A DNA stretch of 59,446 nt from Acinetobacter sp. A2 (GTDB lineage Bacteria; Pseudomonadota; Gammaproteobacteria; Pseudomonadales; Moraxellaceae), in contig NZ_JAAZQX010000018.1 of NCBI RefSeq assembly GCF_012371325.1, positions 1 through 59,446 on the forward strand, given 5' to 3'. The notes under the pieces were generated by a model that was not told the DNA's origin, did no database searches, and saw nothing but the letters and a program-made list of their open reading frames with translations. The stretch's first letter is position 1. Each line of letters starts with the position of its first letter. The translations under genes were made by a program, and so were the position numbers. Shown in pieces: positions 36,618-45,526 of this stretch.

Positions 36618-36716
36618 ATACCTCTTATTTTTACTATGTTTACGCAGCTTTTCCTGTAGTTGTGCACAGTTTTTGCATGAGTTTTTATCATTCATCAACA
36701 TCATCAGGAGGAGCAA

Positions 36717-37214
36717 ATGAAAGCACAACATTCCAAAGTAGAAAAAATAGAAACCCTCCTCGACCGACTTGGCAATCTAGCCGTTGAAAGTTTTCACTAT
36801 ATTGCCCTGTTCATCATTGGCTGTATGGTGATCTGGTCTGCTGGTCATACCGTGATCGATATTCTAACCGTCAAACAATATGCCACGATTGATGATATTT
36901 TACTGCTTTTCATTTATTTAGAACTTGGTGCCATGGTTGGAATTTACTTTAAAACCAATCACATGCCAGTACGCTTTCTGATTTATATTGCCATTACCGC
37001 CCTAACCCGACTGCTGATTTCCGATATTCAACATGATCATAAGGCAGATATGGACTTGGTGATTATTACGGGTTCAATTCTAATTCTAGCCTTTGCAATT
37101 CTGGTGGTGCGTTTTGCTTCGTGGAATTATCCATCGGTGATTCGAGATAAACACAGTGAAAAACCATTACCACAGGGCAAGACACCACGCCCAGAAGATG
37201 ATGAGCTGGCCTAA
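36717..37214 (+). CDS. psiE: PsiE-like membrane protein
   Basis: 165 residues with four TM segments (about 25-47, 62-83, 90-108, 118-138), matching the phosphate-starvation-inducible PsiE family: HTVIDILTVKQYATIDDILLLF, then YLELGAMVGIYFKTNHMPVR and TALTRLLISDIQ. CAGGAGGAG lies just before the ATG. Cellular role is poorly known even in E. coli. No Pho box was identified upstream. The C-terminal 25 residues are polar and probably cytoplasmic. Confidence 0.85.
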   Translation: MKAQHSKVEKIETLLDRLGNLAVESFHYIALFIIGCMVIWSAGHTVIDILTVKQYATIDDILLLFIYLELGAMVGIYFKTNHMPVRFLIYIAITALTRLLISDIQHDHKADMDLVIITGSILILAFAILVVRFASWNYPSVIRDKHSEKPLPQGKTPRPEDDELA

Positions 37215-37259
37215 ACTGAAATTGCTTAATTCACTCAAAGCCACTCAAACTTCTGCTAT

Positions 37260-37299
37260 AAAAAAGCGCGTCAGGATAAACCATGACGCGCTTTTTTTT
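37260..37299. terminator. Terminator after psiE (bidirectional)
   Basis: A 14-base stem, AAAAAAGCGCGTCA/TGACGCGCTTTTTT, around a ten-base loop lies between psiE and the convergent gene ending at 37358. Confidence 0.88.
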
Positions 37300-37357
37300 G
37301 AAGATTCACCTAATGATATGTTTGGCTCAAATGCTTTTCTTGAACACTTAAGATGAT

Positions 37358-37837
37358 CTAACGATTTTCCACCAAAACATAACGGCCGTGCTCAAAAACC
37401 CAATACATACCACGTGGCGGTGCAGGCAAGCCTAAATGCTGCCAATTGGTCACAACCCGATAAGTCGAACTTTCAATATGAGCAGTGCTCGGTTCACCAT
37501 TCACCCAACTATAGCTTTGGTGGTTATATTGCACCGTACTTGGTGCATTGTATTGAATATTAATACCACTCCGAATAGTTGGCTGCCCCCACTGCGGTGC
37601 AGAACGTGGGTGATGCTGCGGGTAATGTCGTGGATAGTACTGCGGTTGAGGATGCTGTGAATAATATGGTCGATGTTGTGGATATGCAGGATGATGCTGC
37701 GAAGTATAAGGATGATGATGATAACGCTGAGTATCGACACCTGTATAACCTGCCCAACGATTCGTTTCTGCAAATGCTGGCAGCGTAGTACCCATAAGTA
37801 GCATGCCACTCAATGCAGTTAAAATTGCTACCTTCAT
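37358..37837 (-). CDS. Exported His/Tyr/Pro-rich protein of unknown function
   Basis: 159 residues from the ATG at 37837, which has AGGAG eight bases upstream and starts a signal peptide ending AFA-E. The middle (about 35-75) is low-complexity, dense in His, Tyr, Pro and Gln. The C-terminal part (about 80-158) looks folded, with WVNGEPSTAHIESSTYRVVT and GMYWVFEHGRYVLVENR, the latter resembling the RcnB-type ending of Ni/Co-stress periplasmic proteins, but that match is weak. The His-rich region could bind metals. Single gene. Confidence 0.65.
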   Translation of the reverse strand: MKVAILTALSGMLLMGTTLPAFAETNRWAGYTGVDTQRYHHHPYTSQHHPAYPQHRPYYSQHPQPQYYPRHYPQHHPRSAPQWGQPTIRSGINIQYNAPSTVQYNHQSYSWVNGEPSTAHIESSTYRVVTNWQHLGLPAPPRGMYWVFEHGRYVLVENR

Positions 37838-38015
37838 ATCCAACACTCCTCTGGTTATCTTTTGATTTTAACCTCAAATTAAGGATAAACAATGAATAAA
37901 AAAACAGCAATTTTATTCATTCCAACTCCGCTCTTACAGAAACAAAGCTGCAGCATACCTGTTTCATTTTCACATTATGCTAAGATACATTTTTTTTGAA
38001 ATTGGATGAAACCTC

Positions 38016-38468
38016 GTGCCTGAATTAAATTTTGACCGCCTTCATCAGTTTTTCTGTAAAGTTCCAAGTGTGCAGCAAGCCCGTGTGGATTCTTATGGTT
38101 CAGACGGTCAGCATGCATGGTGGTTTAAATTTCAAATAGATGTAGAACACCCACTGGCATGGCAAACTGTACAAGAATTGGGGCATGTCCTGAATTATAT
38201 TTCCAGAGATGAGCGTTTACCGACCCAATTCTTGCCTGTATCTCCACCGCCATATATGAATGGTGATGCTAAAGATTTTTTATCATGGGTGATTCAATGC
38301 AACCATCCAGAATTTAGCCCAGATGTGGTCTGTGACTGGCTAGAAGCCCGTTTGCCGAATCCTGTTGATGATGAAGCACAGTGGAAAATCAAGACTGATA
38401 TTTCTGAGTTAGATCAGCTGAGTGATAAAGATTTGGATGAAATGGTGCCGCCAAATCCTGAAAAATAA
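38016..38468 (+). CDS. Small acidic cytoplasmic protein of unknown function
   Basis: 150 residues from a GTG start (TTGGATG upstream). No signal peptide or TM segment. It has a folded-looking core with aromatic clusters (HAWWFKFQIDVEHPLAWQ, LPVSPPPYMNGDAKDFLSW) and an acidic tail (DISELDQLSDKDLDEMVPP). No family recognised. Its composition and codon use look like the neighbouring chromosomal genes. Convergent with the phospholipase-D-type gene, with a shared terminator. Confidence 0.65.
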   Translation: MPELNFDRLHQFFCKVPSVQQARVDSYGSDGQHAWWFKFQIDVEHPLAWQTVQELGHVLNYISRDERLPTQFLPVSPPPYMNGDAKDFLSWVIQCNHPEFSPDVVCDWLEARLPNPVDDEAQWKIKTDISELDQLSDKDLDEMVPPNPEK

Positions 38469-38493
38469 TTTTAGAGCTTCATTGTTGTTTTCT

Positions 38494-38525
38494 AAAAATC
38501 CCTCTTTAAACAAGAGGGATTTTTC
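38494..38525. terminator. Bidirectional terminator
   Basis: AAAAATCCCTCTT/AAGAGGGATTTTT with a five-base loop, between convergent genes. Confidence 0.85.
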
Positions 38526-38559
38526 TAGGAATATTACATCTGACTGAAAAAGTTTAAAG

Positions 38560-40023
38560 TCAGAATGTCGATAAACCACTCCACTCCATAAAGCGATAAA
38601 CCACATATTTCCACTTCGACTCATCGGCATACATAGCATAATCCACACTCATATTTTTACCCTCAAGGTTTGACCATGCGGTATTAAAATAATGTTGTGC
38701 ATCCTGAAATACAGGGGCTTGTACCTGTCCAACCACACGCAAATTGGTTTCTAAATTATAATTTTTAAAATTACGTGCGGTGAAATTTGCAGAACCTAGT
38801 GTCAATTCTGCCTGTGTGGCATTAGATTTGATCATCATTTTATTATGACATTGCTCGCCTTGCGTATTACACCAACGCACGCTCACCCCTGCCGCATTCA
38901 GTTCGGATGCTACTTGTCGGTTTGGAATACCATTTTTTTCACGACCAAAGGCATCTTTATTCGGGTCTAACAGCACCCGTACCTGTACACCACGTTGTTG
39001 TGCAGCAATTAAAGCCTGAATCACTTTACGTTCTGACAAATAAAACATCGCCAAATCAAGATGCTCTTGCTCCTTAGCATTTTCAATCATTGCTAAACTA
39101 GCATCCCAAATTGCCTGTTCCGTTAAAACCTGCACTTGAGGGTAAGAATGATCTGCCTCAAACTCACCCACAATCACCCCAGACACATTGCCTTGTGACA
39201 TACGTGCTACAGCTTGTTCTGTCTGCAAAATATCAACCGCTGTATTGCCTGTGACCACTAAGGCAATATTAGAATGACGCGAACTACCATCATGCGGATT
39301 CAATGAGGTCACCAACGCTTTCCAACCTTCGGTGGTATCGACCACAATGGTTTTACGATGGTTGGCTTTAAAATTAAACAGGCTGAAATAACTGCGCAGG
39401 GTAATTTTATCTTGCCCGAAAGGACTTGGCAGCCAACCTTTTTCTGCATTATTTGGAATACCCTGACAGCAGAGATACCAAAAACCTGACCACAATGGAT
39501 TCGATGCCCGTAAAGGCGTTAAATCGGTTTCAATCACATCAATGCCTGCTTGACGTAATTGACGATAATGCTCAGGTGCAATACCGCCATATACTGAGTT
39601 AATTGGGTCTGTAATGACCTTAATTTCAATATTTGGCTGCATCTGACGTTTATGAATTAAAGCTTCGGTCAATTGCTGTGTCAGTGGTTGATGCTGTTGT
39701 TTAGACGTCCCCACCTCTGCATTAAACAAAAACATATCCAACACAATGGTGGTTTGCGCAGCATCAATTAAACCTAAAATCTCCTTAAAAATTTGGTGTT
39801 GCTGCTGCTGAACACCTTGCGCATCAATATAGGTCTGATCAGCAATAAATTTGACAGGTGCATGGCGTAATTTTCCGGTATAATTCAGACCATCTGGTAA
39901 CGGTTTAAGACTGTGGTAAATAGCCGAGGACAAATAACCCAAAGCCAGTAAACCTAAAACCAGTCCCAAATAAGCCCGAGGCGACCAATTCAATTTTTGG
40001 TGAATTCGCTGAAAAATACGCAT
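38560..40023 (-). CDS. Phospholipase-D-superfamily membrane protein (cardiolipin-synthase-like)
   Basis: 487 residues with an N-terminal TM segment (AYLGLVLGLLALGYLSSAIY) and two PLD domains. The first HKD motif is complete (HRKTIVVD). The second is HNKMMIKS, with Ser where the Asp should be, followed by the usual LTLGSANFTARN. The family includes cardiolipin synthases and other phosphatidyl-transferases at the membrane. The incomplete second motif leaves the activity open. A terminator from the upstream znuD gene lies directly before it, so it should have its own promoter. Confidence 0.85.
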   Translation of the reverse strand: MRIFQRIHQKLNWSPRAYLGLVLGLLALGYLSSAIYHSLKPLPDGLNYTGKLRHAPVKFIADQTYIDAQGVQQQQHQIFKEILGLIDAAQTTIVLDMFLFNAEVGTSKQQHQPLTQQLTEALIHKRQMQPNIEIKVITDPINSVYGGIAPEHYRQLRQAGIDVIETDLTPLRASNPLWSGFWYLCCQGIPNNAEKGWLPSPFGQDKITLRSYFSLFNFKANHRKTIVVDTTEGWKALVTSLNPHDGSSRHSNIALVVTGNTAVDILQTEQAVARMSQGNVSGVIVGEFEADHSYPQVQVLTEQAIWDASLAMIENAKEQEHLDLAMFYLSERKVIQALIAAQQRGVQVRVLLDPNKDAFGREKNGIPNRQVASELNAAGVSVRWCNTQGEQCHNKMMIKSNATQAELTLGSANFTARNFKNYNLETNLRVVGQVQAPVFQDAQHYFNTAWSNLEGKNMSVDYAMYADESKWKYVVYRFMEWSGLSTF

Positions 40024-40025
40024 AA

Positions 40026-40061
40026 CAAAAAACCTAGTCCGATGCGCTCAGACTAGGTTTT
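40026..40061 (-). terminator. Terminator of znuD
   Basis: On the minus strand AAAACCTAGTC/GACTAGGTTTT with a ten-base loop is followed by T. It sits 67 bases past the receptor's stop and almost touches the start of the phospholipase-D-type gene. Confidence 0.8.
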
Positions 40062-40128
40062 ATTGTTTGGATTTTCAAGAGGATTTCTGTGTTTTCACAC
40101 AGACATCCTATAAAGCCCAAATTGAATT

Positions 40129-42279
40129 TTAGAAACCAAATTCAACGCCCACAGTAAAGTTACGTCCCACTTGTGGAATATGTGACAAGAAAGATGCATG
40201 TGAATAGACTTCATCATCTAACAAGTTGTTGGCTTTAAAATACACACGGTAATCTTGTTTATTGGCATAGTTTCCTGCATAAGCTACGCCAACATTGACC
40301 ATGTTATAGCCTTCTGTTTCTTGTTCATACGCTGCAATTTTGTCTTGCTTAAATACACGATAGTATTCCGCCATACCCGACCAACCATCGGCAAAGTTAG
40401 CATCTAGTTTAGTTCCCAAACGGCCTGCAGGTACACGTGGTGCATTTTGGTTATCTATTTCGCCACGAACATAATCACCAAACACACTAAGTTTATAATC
40501 AGGGCTAATCTGATACCCTAGCTTAGCTTCTGTACCATAAAACTTGGCTTTGTCTTGTTGATAATCAATTAAACGGAAAGTTTCTATATGGTCGGTGGTT
40601 GCACCATAAATATAGTTATCAAACCAGTTATGATAGACATGCAACGAATAATCCAGTTTGTCAGCTTCATAGTGCAAACCAAGTTCTAAATTATTCGATT
40701 TTTCCACATCTAAATTTGCATTGCCACGCTCATAAGTGTTTGTTGCAAAGTGGATGCCATTTGCATAAAGCTCTTGTGCCAACGGTAAACGCTGTTGGTG
40801 TGAGCCTGTAAAGGATAGTTTATAGTTCGGTGCAAACTGCCAGTTGGCTGCTGCAGAAGCAGATACGCCCGTATCTGAATAATCTTTTTGCTTCGCATCG
40901 ACATCAATTTTTTGATGTTCAACCCGTGCGCCGAGTTCAACATGCACATCGCCAAATTGTTTATGCTCTAAACCGAACAAACTATATTTTTGCGTTTTCG
41001 TATCTGGCATAGGTACGCTTTCATGAAAATGATCGCCATGTTTTTCTTTCTGTCCGGTCAAATCAATTTTTTGCTGGCTATACTGGGTACCAAACACACC
41101 TTCCCAACCCGCAATAGGTTGATGCACCAACTCTAAACGTGCATCATAGCCTTTGCTTTTAAAGTTACTGATAACTTTATTTTCTTCCAGTTCATCATGT
41201 TCATAATCTGTAAAACTGGCATGCGCACGTAGTTTATCAAAACCTGCAAAAGGCTGATCAAGCTCGGTACGTAAATCATAACGGTGTGATTCTAGATCAA
41301 CCCATGGACCGCCATGCGCATGTTCATCGTCGTCTCCCTCATGAGGAAGACATTTAATCGTATTTCGATTGTCATGATCTGGTCCACAACCATGATATTC
41401 ATGGCTATGCCCTGGCAACCCATATTTATCCTGACGATTACTATATGACACGCCCACAAAACCACGATCATGAATCCATGAGCCACCAATATTCACCGTT
41501 TGCCCTTCAGCAAAGGTATTCTCTACACGACGTGCTTTATCTAAATGTGTGCCTTCATCATCATGATCATGACCTGGATCATTATGTCCGTGATCATGGT
41601 CGTCATGTCCTGCTTCATCATTATGATGTTCTACCCAATAGTTTGGGGTAATGTAATCATTAGCCTTACGCTTAGAACCTTCTATACGCAGCGCAAACTG
41701 ATCACCAATTGCTGCGGTCACACCTGCGCTGGCCAGTTTTTCATCACTGCCTGTGTTATAACGCAGACCGACTTGTCCTTCTAAACCATTATTTGGCATT
41801 TGCGTTGGAATTTTTTGGTCAGTGACATTGACCAAACCACCTACGGTACCCGCACCATAAAGTAAAGTTGATGGCCCACGAATAATTTCAACTTGCTTGG
41901 CCAAAATTGGATCTACCGTTACCGCATGGTCAGGTGAAAGTGTAGAAACATCTGCCGTTTCTGAAGCATGTTGCAGCACTTTAACACGTGGACCATCTTG
42001 TCCACGAATGACAGGTCGGCTAGAACCTGAACCATATTGGTTAGAATAAACACCTAGCTCATCTGCCATTGCATCACCTATAGTGGTGCCGCGCTCTGCC
42101 AACGTTTTCTGATCAATCACATGATCTGCTACAGCGAAATCTGCCGCAGTTTGTACCAAAGGATGTGCTTGTAGCTGAATCGTTTCCAATTGTGTATTTG
42201 TAGCATCTGTATTGGCAAATGCTGCTGGACTAAGTACTGCAAAAATTGAAACTGTTATTAAATTCTTATGGAACGCCAT
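40129..42279 (-). CDS. znuD: TonB-dependent zinc receptor (ZnuD-like)
   Basis: 716 residues. Signal peptide ending AFA-N, a plug domain (GVYSNQYGSGSSRPVIRGQD, IRGPSTLLYGAGTVGGLVNV) and a beta barrel ending FTVGVEFGF. Two extracellular loops are extraordinarily rich in His and Asp: EAGHDDHDHGHNDPGHDHDD at about 221-240, and one with HSHEYHGCGPDHDN plus a Cys pair at about 290-325. Such loops capture zinc in ZnuD receptors. A Zur-like palindrome lies 33 bases upstream, so induction under zinc shortage is likely. Monocistronic with a terminator. Confidence 0.9.
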   Translation of the reverse strand: MAFHKNLITVSIFAVLSPAAFANTDATNTQLETIQLQAHPLVQTAADFAVADHVIDQKTLAERGTTIGDAMADELGVYSNQYGSGSSRPVIRGQDGPRVKVLQHASETADVSTLSPDHAVTVDPILAKQVEIIRGPSTLLYGAGTVGGLVNVTDQKIPTQMPNNGLEGQVGLRYNTGSDEKLASAGVTAAIGDQFALRIEGSKRKANDYITPNYWVEHHNDEAGHDDHDHGHNDPGHDHDDEGTHLDKARRVENTFAEGQTVNIGGSWIHDRGFVGVSYSNRQDKYGLPGHSHEYHGCGPDHDNRNTIKCLPHEGDDDEHAHGGPWVDLESHRYDLRTELDQPFAGFDKLRAHASFTDYEHDELEENKVISNFKSKGYDARLELVHQPIAGWEGVFGTQYSQQKIDLTGQKEKHGDHFHESVPMPDTKTQKYSLFGLEHKQFGDVHVELGARVEHQKIDVDAKQKDYSDTGVSASAAANWQFAPNYKLSFTGSHQQRLPLAQELYANGIHFATNTYERGNANLDVEKSNNLELGLHYEADKLDYSLHVYHNWFDNYIYGATTDHIETFRLIDYQQDKAKFYGTEAKLGYQISPDYKLSVFGDYVRGEIDNQNAPRVPAGRLGTKLDANFADGWSGMAEYYRVFKQDKIAAYEQETEGYNMVNVGVAYAGNYANKQDYRVYFKANNLLDDEVYSHASFLSHIPQVGRNFTVGVEFGF

Positions 42280-42311
42280 GACCCATGCTCAAAGTAGCAA
42301 AAAACAATTGT

Positions 42312-42326
42312 TGTTATAATATAACA
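42312..42326. promoter_or_regulatory. Zur-like operator upstream of znuD
   Basis: A perfect 15-base palindrome, TGTTATAATATAACA, in the style of gammaproteobacterial Zur boxes. It lies 33 bases before the znuD ATG and 95 bases before the divergent DUF4184 gene. It would overlap a znuD -10 region. Confidence 0.75.
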
Positions 42327-42421
42327 TTTCAATAGTATTGCAATAAAAAACATTCTCATTCTGTATTTTCAGTTAAGCTACGCCTTCAATTCTGCTGACG
42401 TTTATTCTTCTTTTTATTGGT

Positions 42422-43177
42422 ATGCCCTTTACCTTATCTCATGCTGTACTTGCGCCTCCGCTAGCTAAACTCTCAGGACAACGGCTACCCATTGCTGCAC
42501 TTGCAATTGGCTGTATGCTGCCAGATTTACATCGCCTGTTTACCCTACGCCAAGACCCAACGCCACATTTATGGTCAGCCTTGTTTTATCCAAACTTATT
42601 CTTGGGCCTTATGTTCTGTGCACTTTGGTATCTGGTATATCGCCCTGCGTTGTATCGCTTTGTGGGAATACACCACCCGCTAAATTTGAATCATGCAACA
42701 TCCGTATTGGGCTTTGTTTTGGTGATTATCTTCAGCTTATTACTGGGGAATGCCACACATTTAATTTGGGATGGTTTAACCCATCACGACTTTCGCAGTT
42801 TTGCCTTTCAGGATTTTTTAGCACAATCGGTGCAATGGGGTACTCAGACTTACCCGATGCACCGCATCTTGCAAATTGGTAGCTCTATTTTGGCCCTACC
42901 TTTTTTATTGTGGATGAGCCTGCATTATTATAAGAAGCATCGGCAAATCAAACCTGTAAGCATCAAAGTTCTGGGCTATGCAGTTGGTCTTATTACACTA
43001 TCTTTCGCTTTGGGCTGTTTCTCGCTTTGGGATTATGCACGGCATATTCCCGATGCACTTTGGCAGGAGGAACTGTATTACTTTACAGGGCGTGCCATCA
43101 ATGAGTTTAGCCAAGGGGCATTACTCATGTTCAGTTTAGGTTGTCTGTTATTTTTGTTTTTGGATCGGCAAGGGTAG
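42422..43177 (+). CDS. DUF4184-family membrane protein
   Basis: 251 residues, opening MPFTLSHAVLAPPL and LAIGCMLPDLHRLF, the DUF4184 signature, with further TM segments at about 55-75, 95-120, 150-165, 183-205 and 228-246. The sequence HATSVLG... NATHLIWDGLTHHD holds a set of His and Asp residues facing the membrane, recalling metal-dependent membrane hydrolases, but no activity is known. It is divergent from znuD across the Zur-like palindrome; whether it is also zinc-regulated is unknown. Confidence 0.78.
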   Translation: MPFTLSHAVLAPPLAKLSGQRLPIAALAIGCMLPDLHRLFTLRQDPTPHLWSALFYPNLFLGLMFCALWYLVYRPALYRFVGIHHPLNLNHATSVLGFVLVIIFSLLLGNATHLIWDGLTHHDFRSFAFQDFLAQSVQWGTQTYPMHRILQIGSSILALPFLLWMSLHYYKKHRQIKPVSIKVLGYAVGLITLSFALGCFSLWDYARHIPDALWQEELYYFTGRAINEFSQGALLMFSLGCLLFLFLDRQG

Positions 43178-43278
43178 ATAAAATAAAGTCGAAGCTCATC
43201 ACTTTATCCTGAATCTGGCTGCATTATCCTATTTCAGACACATTCCTTGTAAAAACCCACTGTTTTTACAGCAGGTTC

Positions 43279-43307
43279 TTGTAGCCACATGCCCAAAGAG
43301 GCATAAT
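43279..43307 (+). promoter_or_regulatory. Likely aspS promoter
   Basis: TTGTAG (43279-43284), a 17-base spacer and CATAAT (43302-43307), about 70 bases before the aspS ATG. Confidence 0.65.
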
Positions 43308-43380
43308 CCTACCTTTGCTAAAGGCGGTGCGCTGTTTACGTATTCGCTTCCTTAACCCATATAGTTGGATTTTTAACGCT

Positions 43381-45165
43381 ATGATGCGAACTCATTATTG
43401 CGGTTCTTTAACCGAAGCTCAAATTGATCAAACTGTTACCCTATGTGGCTGGGTGCACCGTCGTCGTGACCACGGTGGTGTGATCTTCCTAGATATGCGT
43501 GACCGTGATGGTCTTGTGCAAGTCGTGATCGACCCAGACACTCCAGAAGCATTTGCAACTGCAGACAAAGCACGTTCAGAATTTGTATTAAAAATTACAG
43601 GTCGTGTACGTCGTCGCTATGCAGGCACAGAAAATGCCAATATGGTCAGTGGACAAATTGAAGTTTTAGGCAAGGAAATTGAAGTTCTTGCAGCATCTGA
43701 AACGCCTCCGTTCCCATTGAACGACGAAAATACCAACATTTCAGAAGAAATTCGTTTGAAATACCGTTTCTTGGACATCCGTCGTCCAGAAATGTTAGAT
43801 CGCTTACGTTTCCGTTCTAAAGTCACCAACCTAATTCGTAACTATTTAGACGACCATGGTTTCTTGGATGTTGAAACGCCAATTTTGACACGTGCTACCC
43901 CAGAAGGCGCACGTGACTATTTAGTGCCAAGCCGTGTATCTAACGGTAGCTTCTATGCACTGCCACAATCGCCACAATTATTTAAACAATTGTTGATGGT
44001 GGGTGGTATTGACCGTTATTACCAAATCGCAAAATGTTTCCGTGATGAAGACTTGCGTGCAGACCGTCAGCCTGAATTTACTCAAATCGACATTGAAACA
44101 TCGTTCATGAGTGACGATGACATTATGGATTTGATGGAAGGCATGACCGTGAAGATGTTCGATGAACTTCTGGGCGTGAAATTCGACAAATTCCAACGTA
44201 TGCCATATTCAGAAGCAATGCGTGATTATGCATCTGACAAACCAGACTTACGTATTCCACTAAAACTGGTAGACGTTGCTGACTTGATGCAAGACGTTGA
44301 GTTCAAAGTATTTGCAGGCCCTGCGAAAGACCCTAAAGGTCGTATTGTTGCGCTTCGTGTACCTGGCGCGGGTTCATTACCACGTAGCGCGATTGATGAA
44401 TACACCAAATATGTTGGCATCTACGGTGCAAAAGGTTTGGCTTACATTAAAGTCAATGAACTTGAAAAAGGTATTGAAGGCTTACAATCTCCAATCGTGA
44501 AATTTATTGAGCCAATCGTGCTTGATCTATTAAAACGTGTAGGCGCTGAAAATGGCGACATCGTATTCTTTGGTGCAGATAAAGCCAAAGTGGTAAACGA
44601 TGCGATGGGTGCACTTCGTGTGAAAATTGGTCACGATTTGAACCTTGCAACCTGCGAATGGGCACCGCTTTGGGTAGTTGACTTCCCAATGTTTGAAGAA
44701 ACAGATGAGGGTAAATGGACCTCTGTGCATCATCCATTCACCTTGCCAAAATCAAGCGTTGAAGATGTGAAAAGCAATCCAGGTGAAGCATTATCTGTTG
44801 CCTATGACATGGTCTTGAACGGTACTGAAATTGGTGGTGGTTCACTGCGTATTTATACTTTAGAAATGCAAAAAGCGATTTTTGAAGCTTTAGGTATTGA
44901 AGAAGAAGAAGCCGAAGAGAAATTCAGCTTCTTACTGAATGCGTTGAAATACGGTGCGCCTCCGCACGGTGGTTTGGCATTTGGTTTAGACCGTTTGGTG
45001 ATGTTGATGACAGGTGCATCGTCTATTCGTGATGTAATTGCCTTCCCGAAAACCAAGACAGCTGAATGTCCATTGACTCAAGCACCTGCACCAGTTGAAG
45101 CGACTCAATTGCGTGATTTGGGTATTCGTTTACGTGAAAAACCAAAAGCAGAATCTCAAGAATAA
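43381..45165 (+). CDS. aspS: Aspartate--tRNA ligase
   Basis: 594 residues from the ATG at 43381 (a second ATG follows directly); the open frame reaches 43315, but MRTHYCG is the usual start. Class II synthetase: an N-terminal OB-fold anticodon domain with [20 protein letters not shown], catalytic motif 2 ([18 protein letters not shown]) and motif 3 ([15 protein letters not shown]), with the bacterial GAD insertion domain between them. In Acinetobacter aspS marks one edge of the outer-core locus, which fits the glycosyltransferase genes that follow. Confidence 0.98.
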   Translation: MMRTHYCGSLTEAQIDQTVTLCGWVHRRRDHGGVIFLDMRDRDGLVQVVIDPDTPEAFATADKARSEFVLKITGRVRRRYAGTENANMVSGQIEVLGKEIEVLAASETPPFPLNDENTNISEEIRLKYRFLDIRRPEMLDRLRFRSKVTNLIRNYLDDHGFLDVETPILTRATPEGARDYLVPSRVSNGSFYALPQSPQLFKQLLMVGGIDRYYQIAKCFRDEDLRADRQPEFTQIDIETSFMSDDDIMDLMEGMTVKMFDELLGVKFDKFQRMPYSEAMRDYASDKPDLRIPLKLVDVADLMQDVEFKVFAGPAKDPKGRIVALRVPGAGSLPRSAIDEYTKYVGIYGAKGLAYIKVNELEKGIEGLQSPIVKFIEPIVLDLLKRVGAENGDIVFFGADKAKVVNDAMGALRVKIGHDLNLATCEWAPLWVVDFPMFEETDEGKWTSVHHPFTLPKSSVEDVKSNPGEALSVAYDMVLNGTEIGGGSLRIYTLEMQKAIFEALGIEEEEAEEKFSFLLNALKYGAPPHGGLAFGLDRLVMLMTGASSIRDVIAFPKTKTAECPLTQAPAPVEATQLRDLGIRLREKPKAESQE

Positions 45166-45184
45166 GTTTTGAGGATGTGAGAAG

Positions 45185-45211
45185 AACCCTGCAAATTTGC
45201 AGGGTTTTTTT
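45185..45211 (+). terminator. Terminator of aspS
   Basis: AACCCTGC/GCAGGGTT hairpin followed by seven T, 19 bases past the stop. Confidence 0.88.
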
Positions 45212-45216
45212 ATGAA

Positions 45217-45245
45217 TTGAGATAAAGCCAAGCTAGTGGCATAAT
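45217..45245 (+). promoter_or_regulatory. Promoter of the small membrane-protein gene
   Basis: TTGAGA (45217-45222), exactly 17 bases, CATAAT (45240-45245), placed between the aspS terminator and the ATG at 45281. Confidence 0.7.
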
Positions 45246-45280
45246 AGCGCTTCGTTTTGAATTTTGAGTTGAGCGTTACT

Positions 45281-45499
45281 ATGGCTATGCGTCCTGCAGT
45301 TCGTAATCGTGGCATTATGCTAATTGTATTTGCTGTCGCTCAATGGTTATTCATGCGTTATATTCTGGCTAATAACCTGTTTGCCTTAGACACCAATGAC
45401 CGTATTTTATACTTTAGCTTAAGTAGTATTGGTGGTGCGTTTGTGATTTTTGTGGGGCTGATTTATATGGTGTTGGCGGGGAATGCGGATAAACAATAA
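45281..45499 (+). CDS. Small two-TM membrane protein
   Basis: 72 residues from the ATG at 45281 (an in-frame ATG two codons on is also possible). Two TM helices, about 11-27 (IMLIVFAVAQWLFMRYIL) and 44-66 (LSSIGGAFVIFVGLIYMVLAG), with a short acidic loop. No family recognised. It has its own promoter after the aspS terminator and its composition is like aspS rather than the AT-rich island downstream, so it is probably core rather than transferred. It lies 30 bases before the first glycan gene's open frame. Confidence 0.65.
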   Translation: MAMRPAVRNRGIMLIVFAVAQWLFMRYILANNLFALDTNDRILYFSLSSIGGAFVIFVGLIYMVLAGNADKQ

Positions 45500-45526
45500 T
45501 TTAAATTAGCCTACTCATTCAAAATA

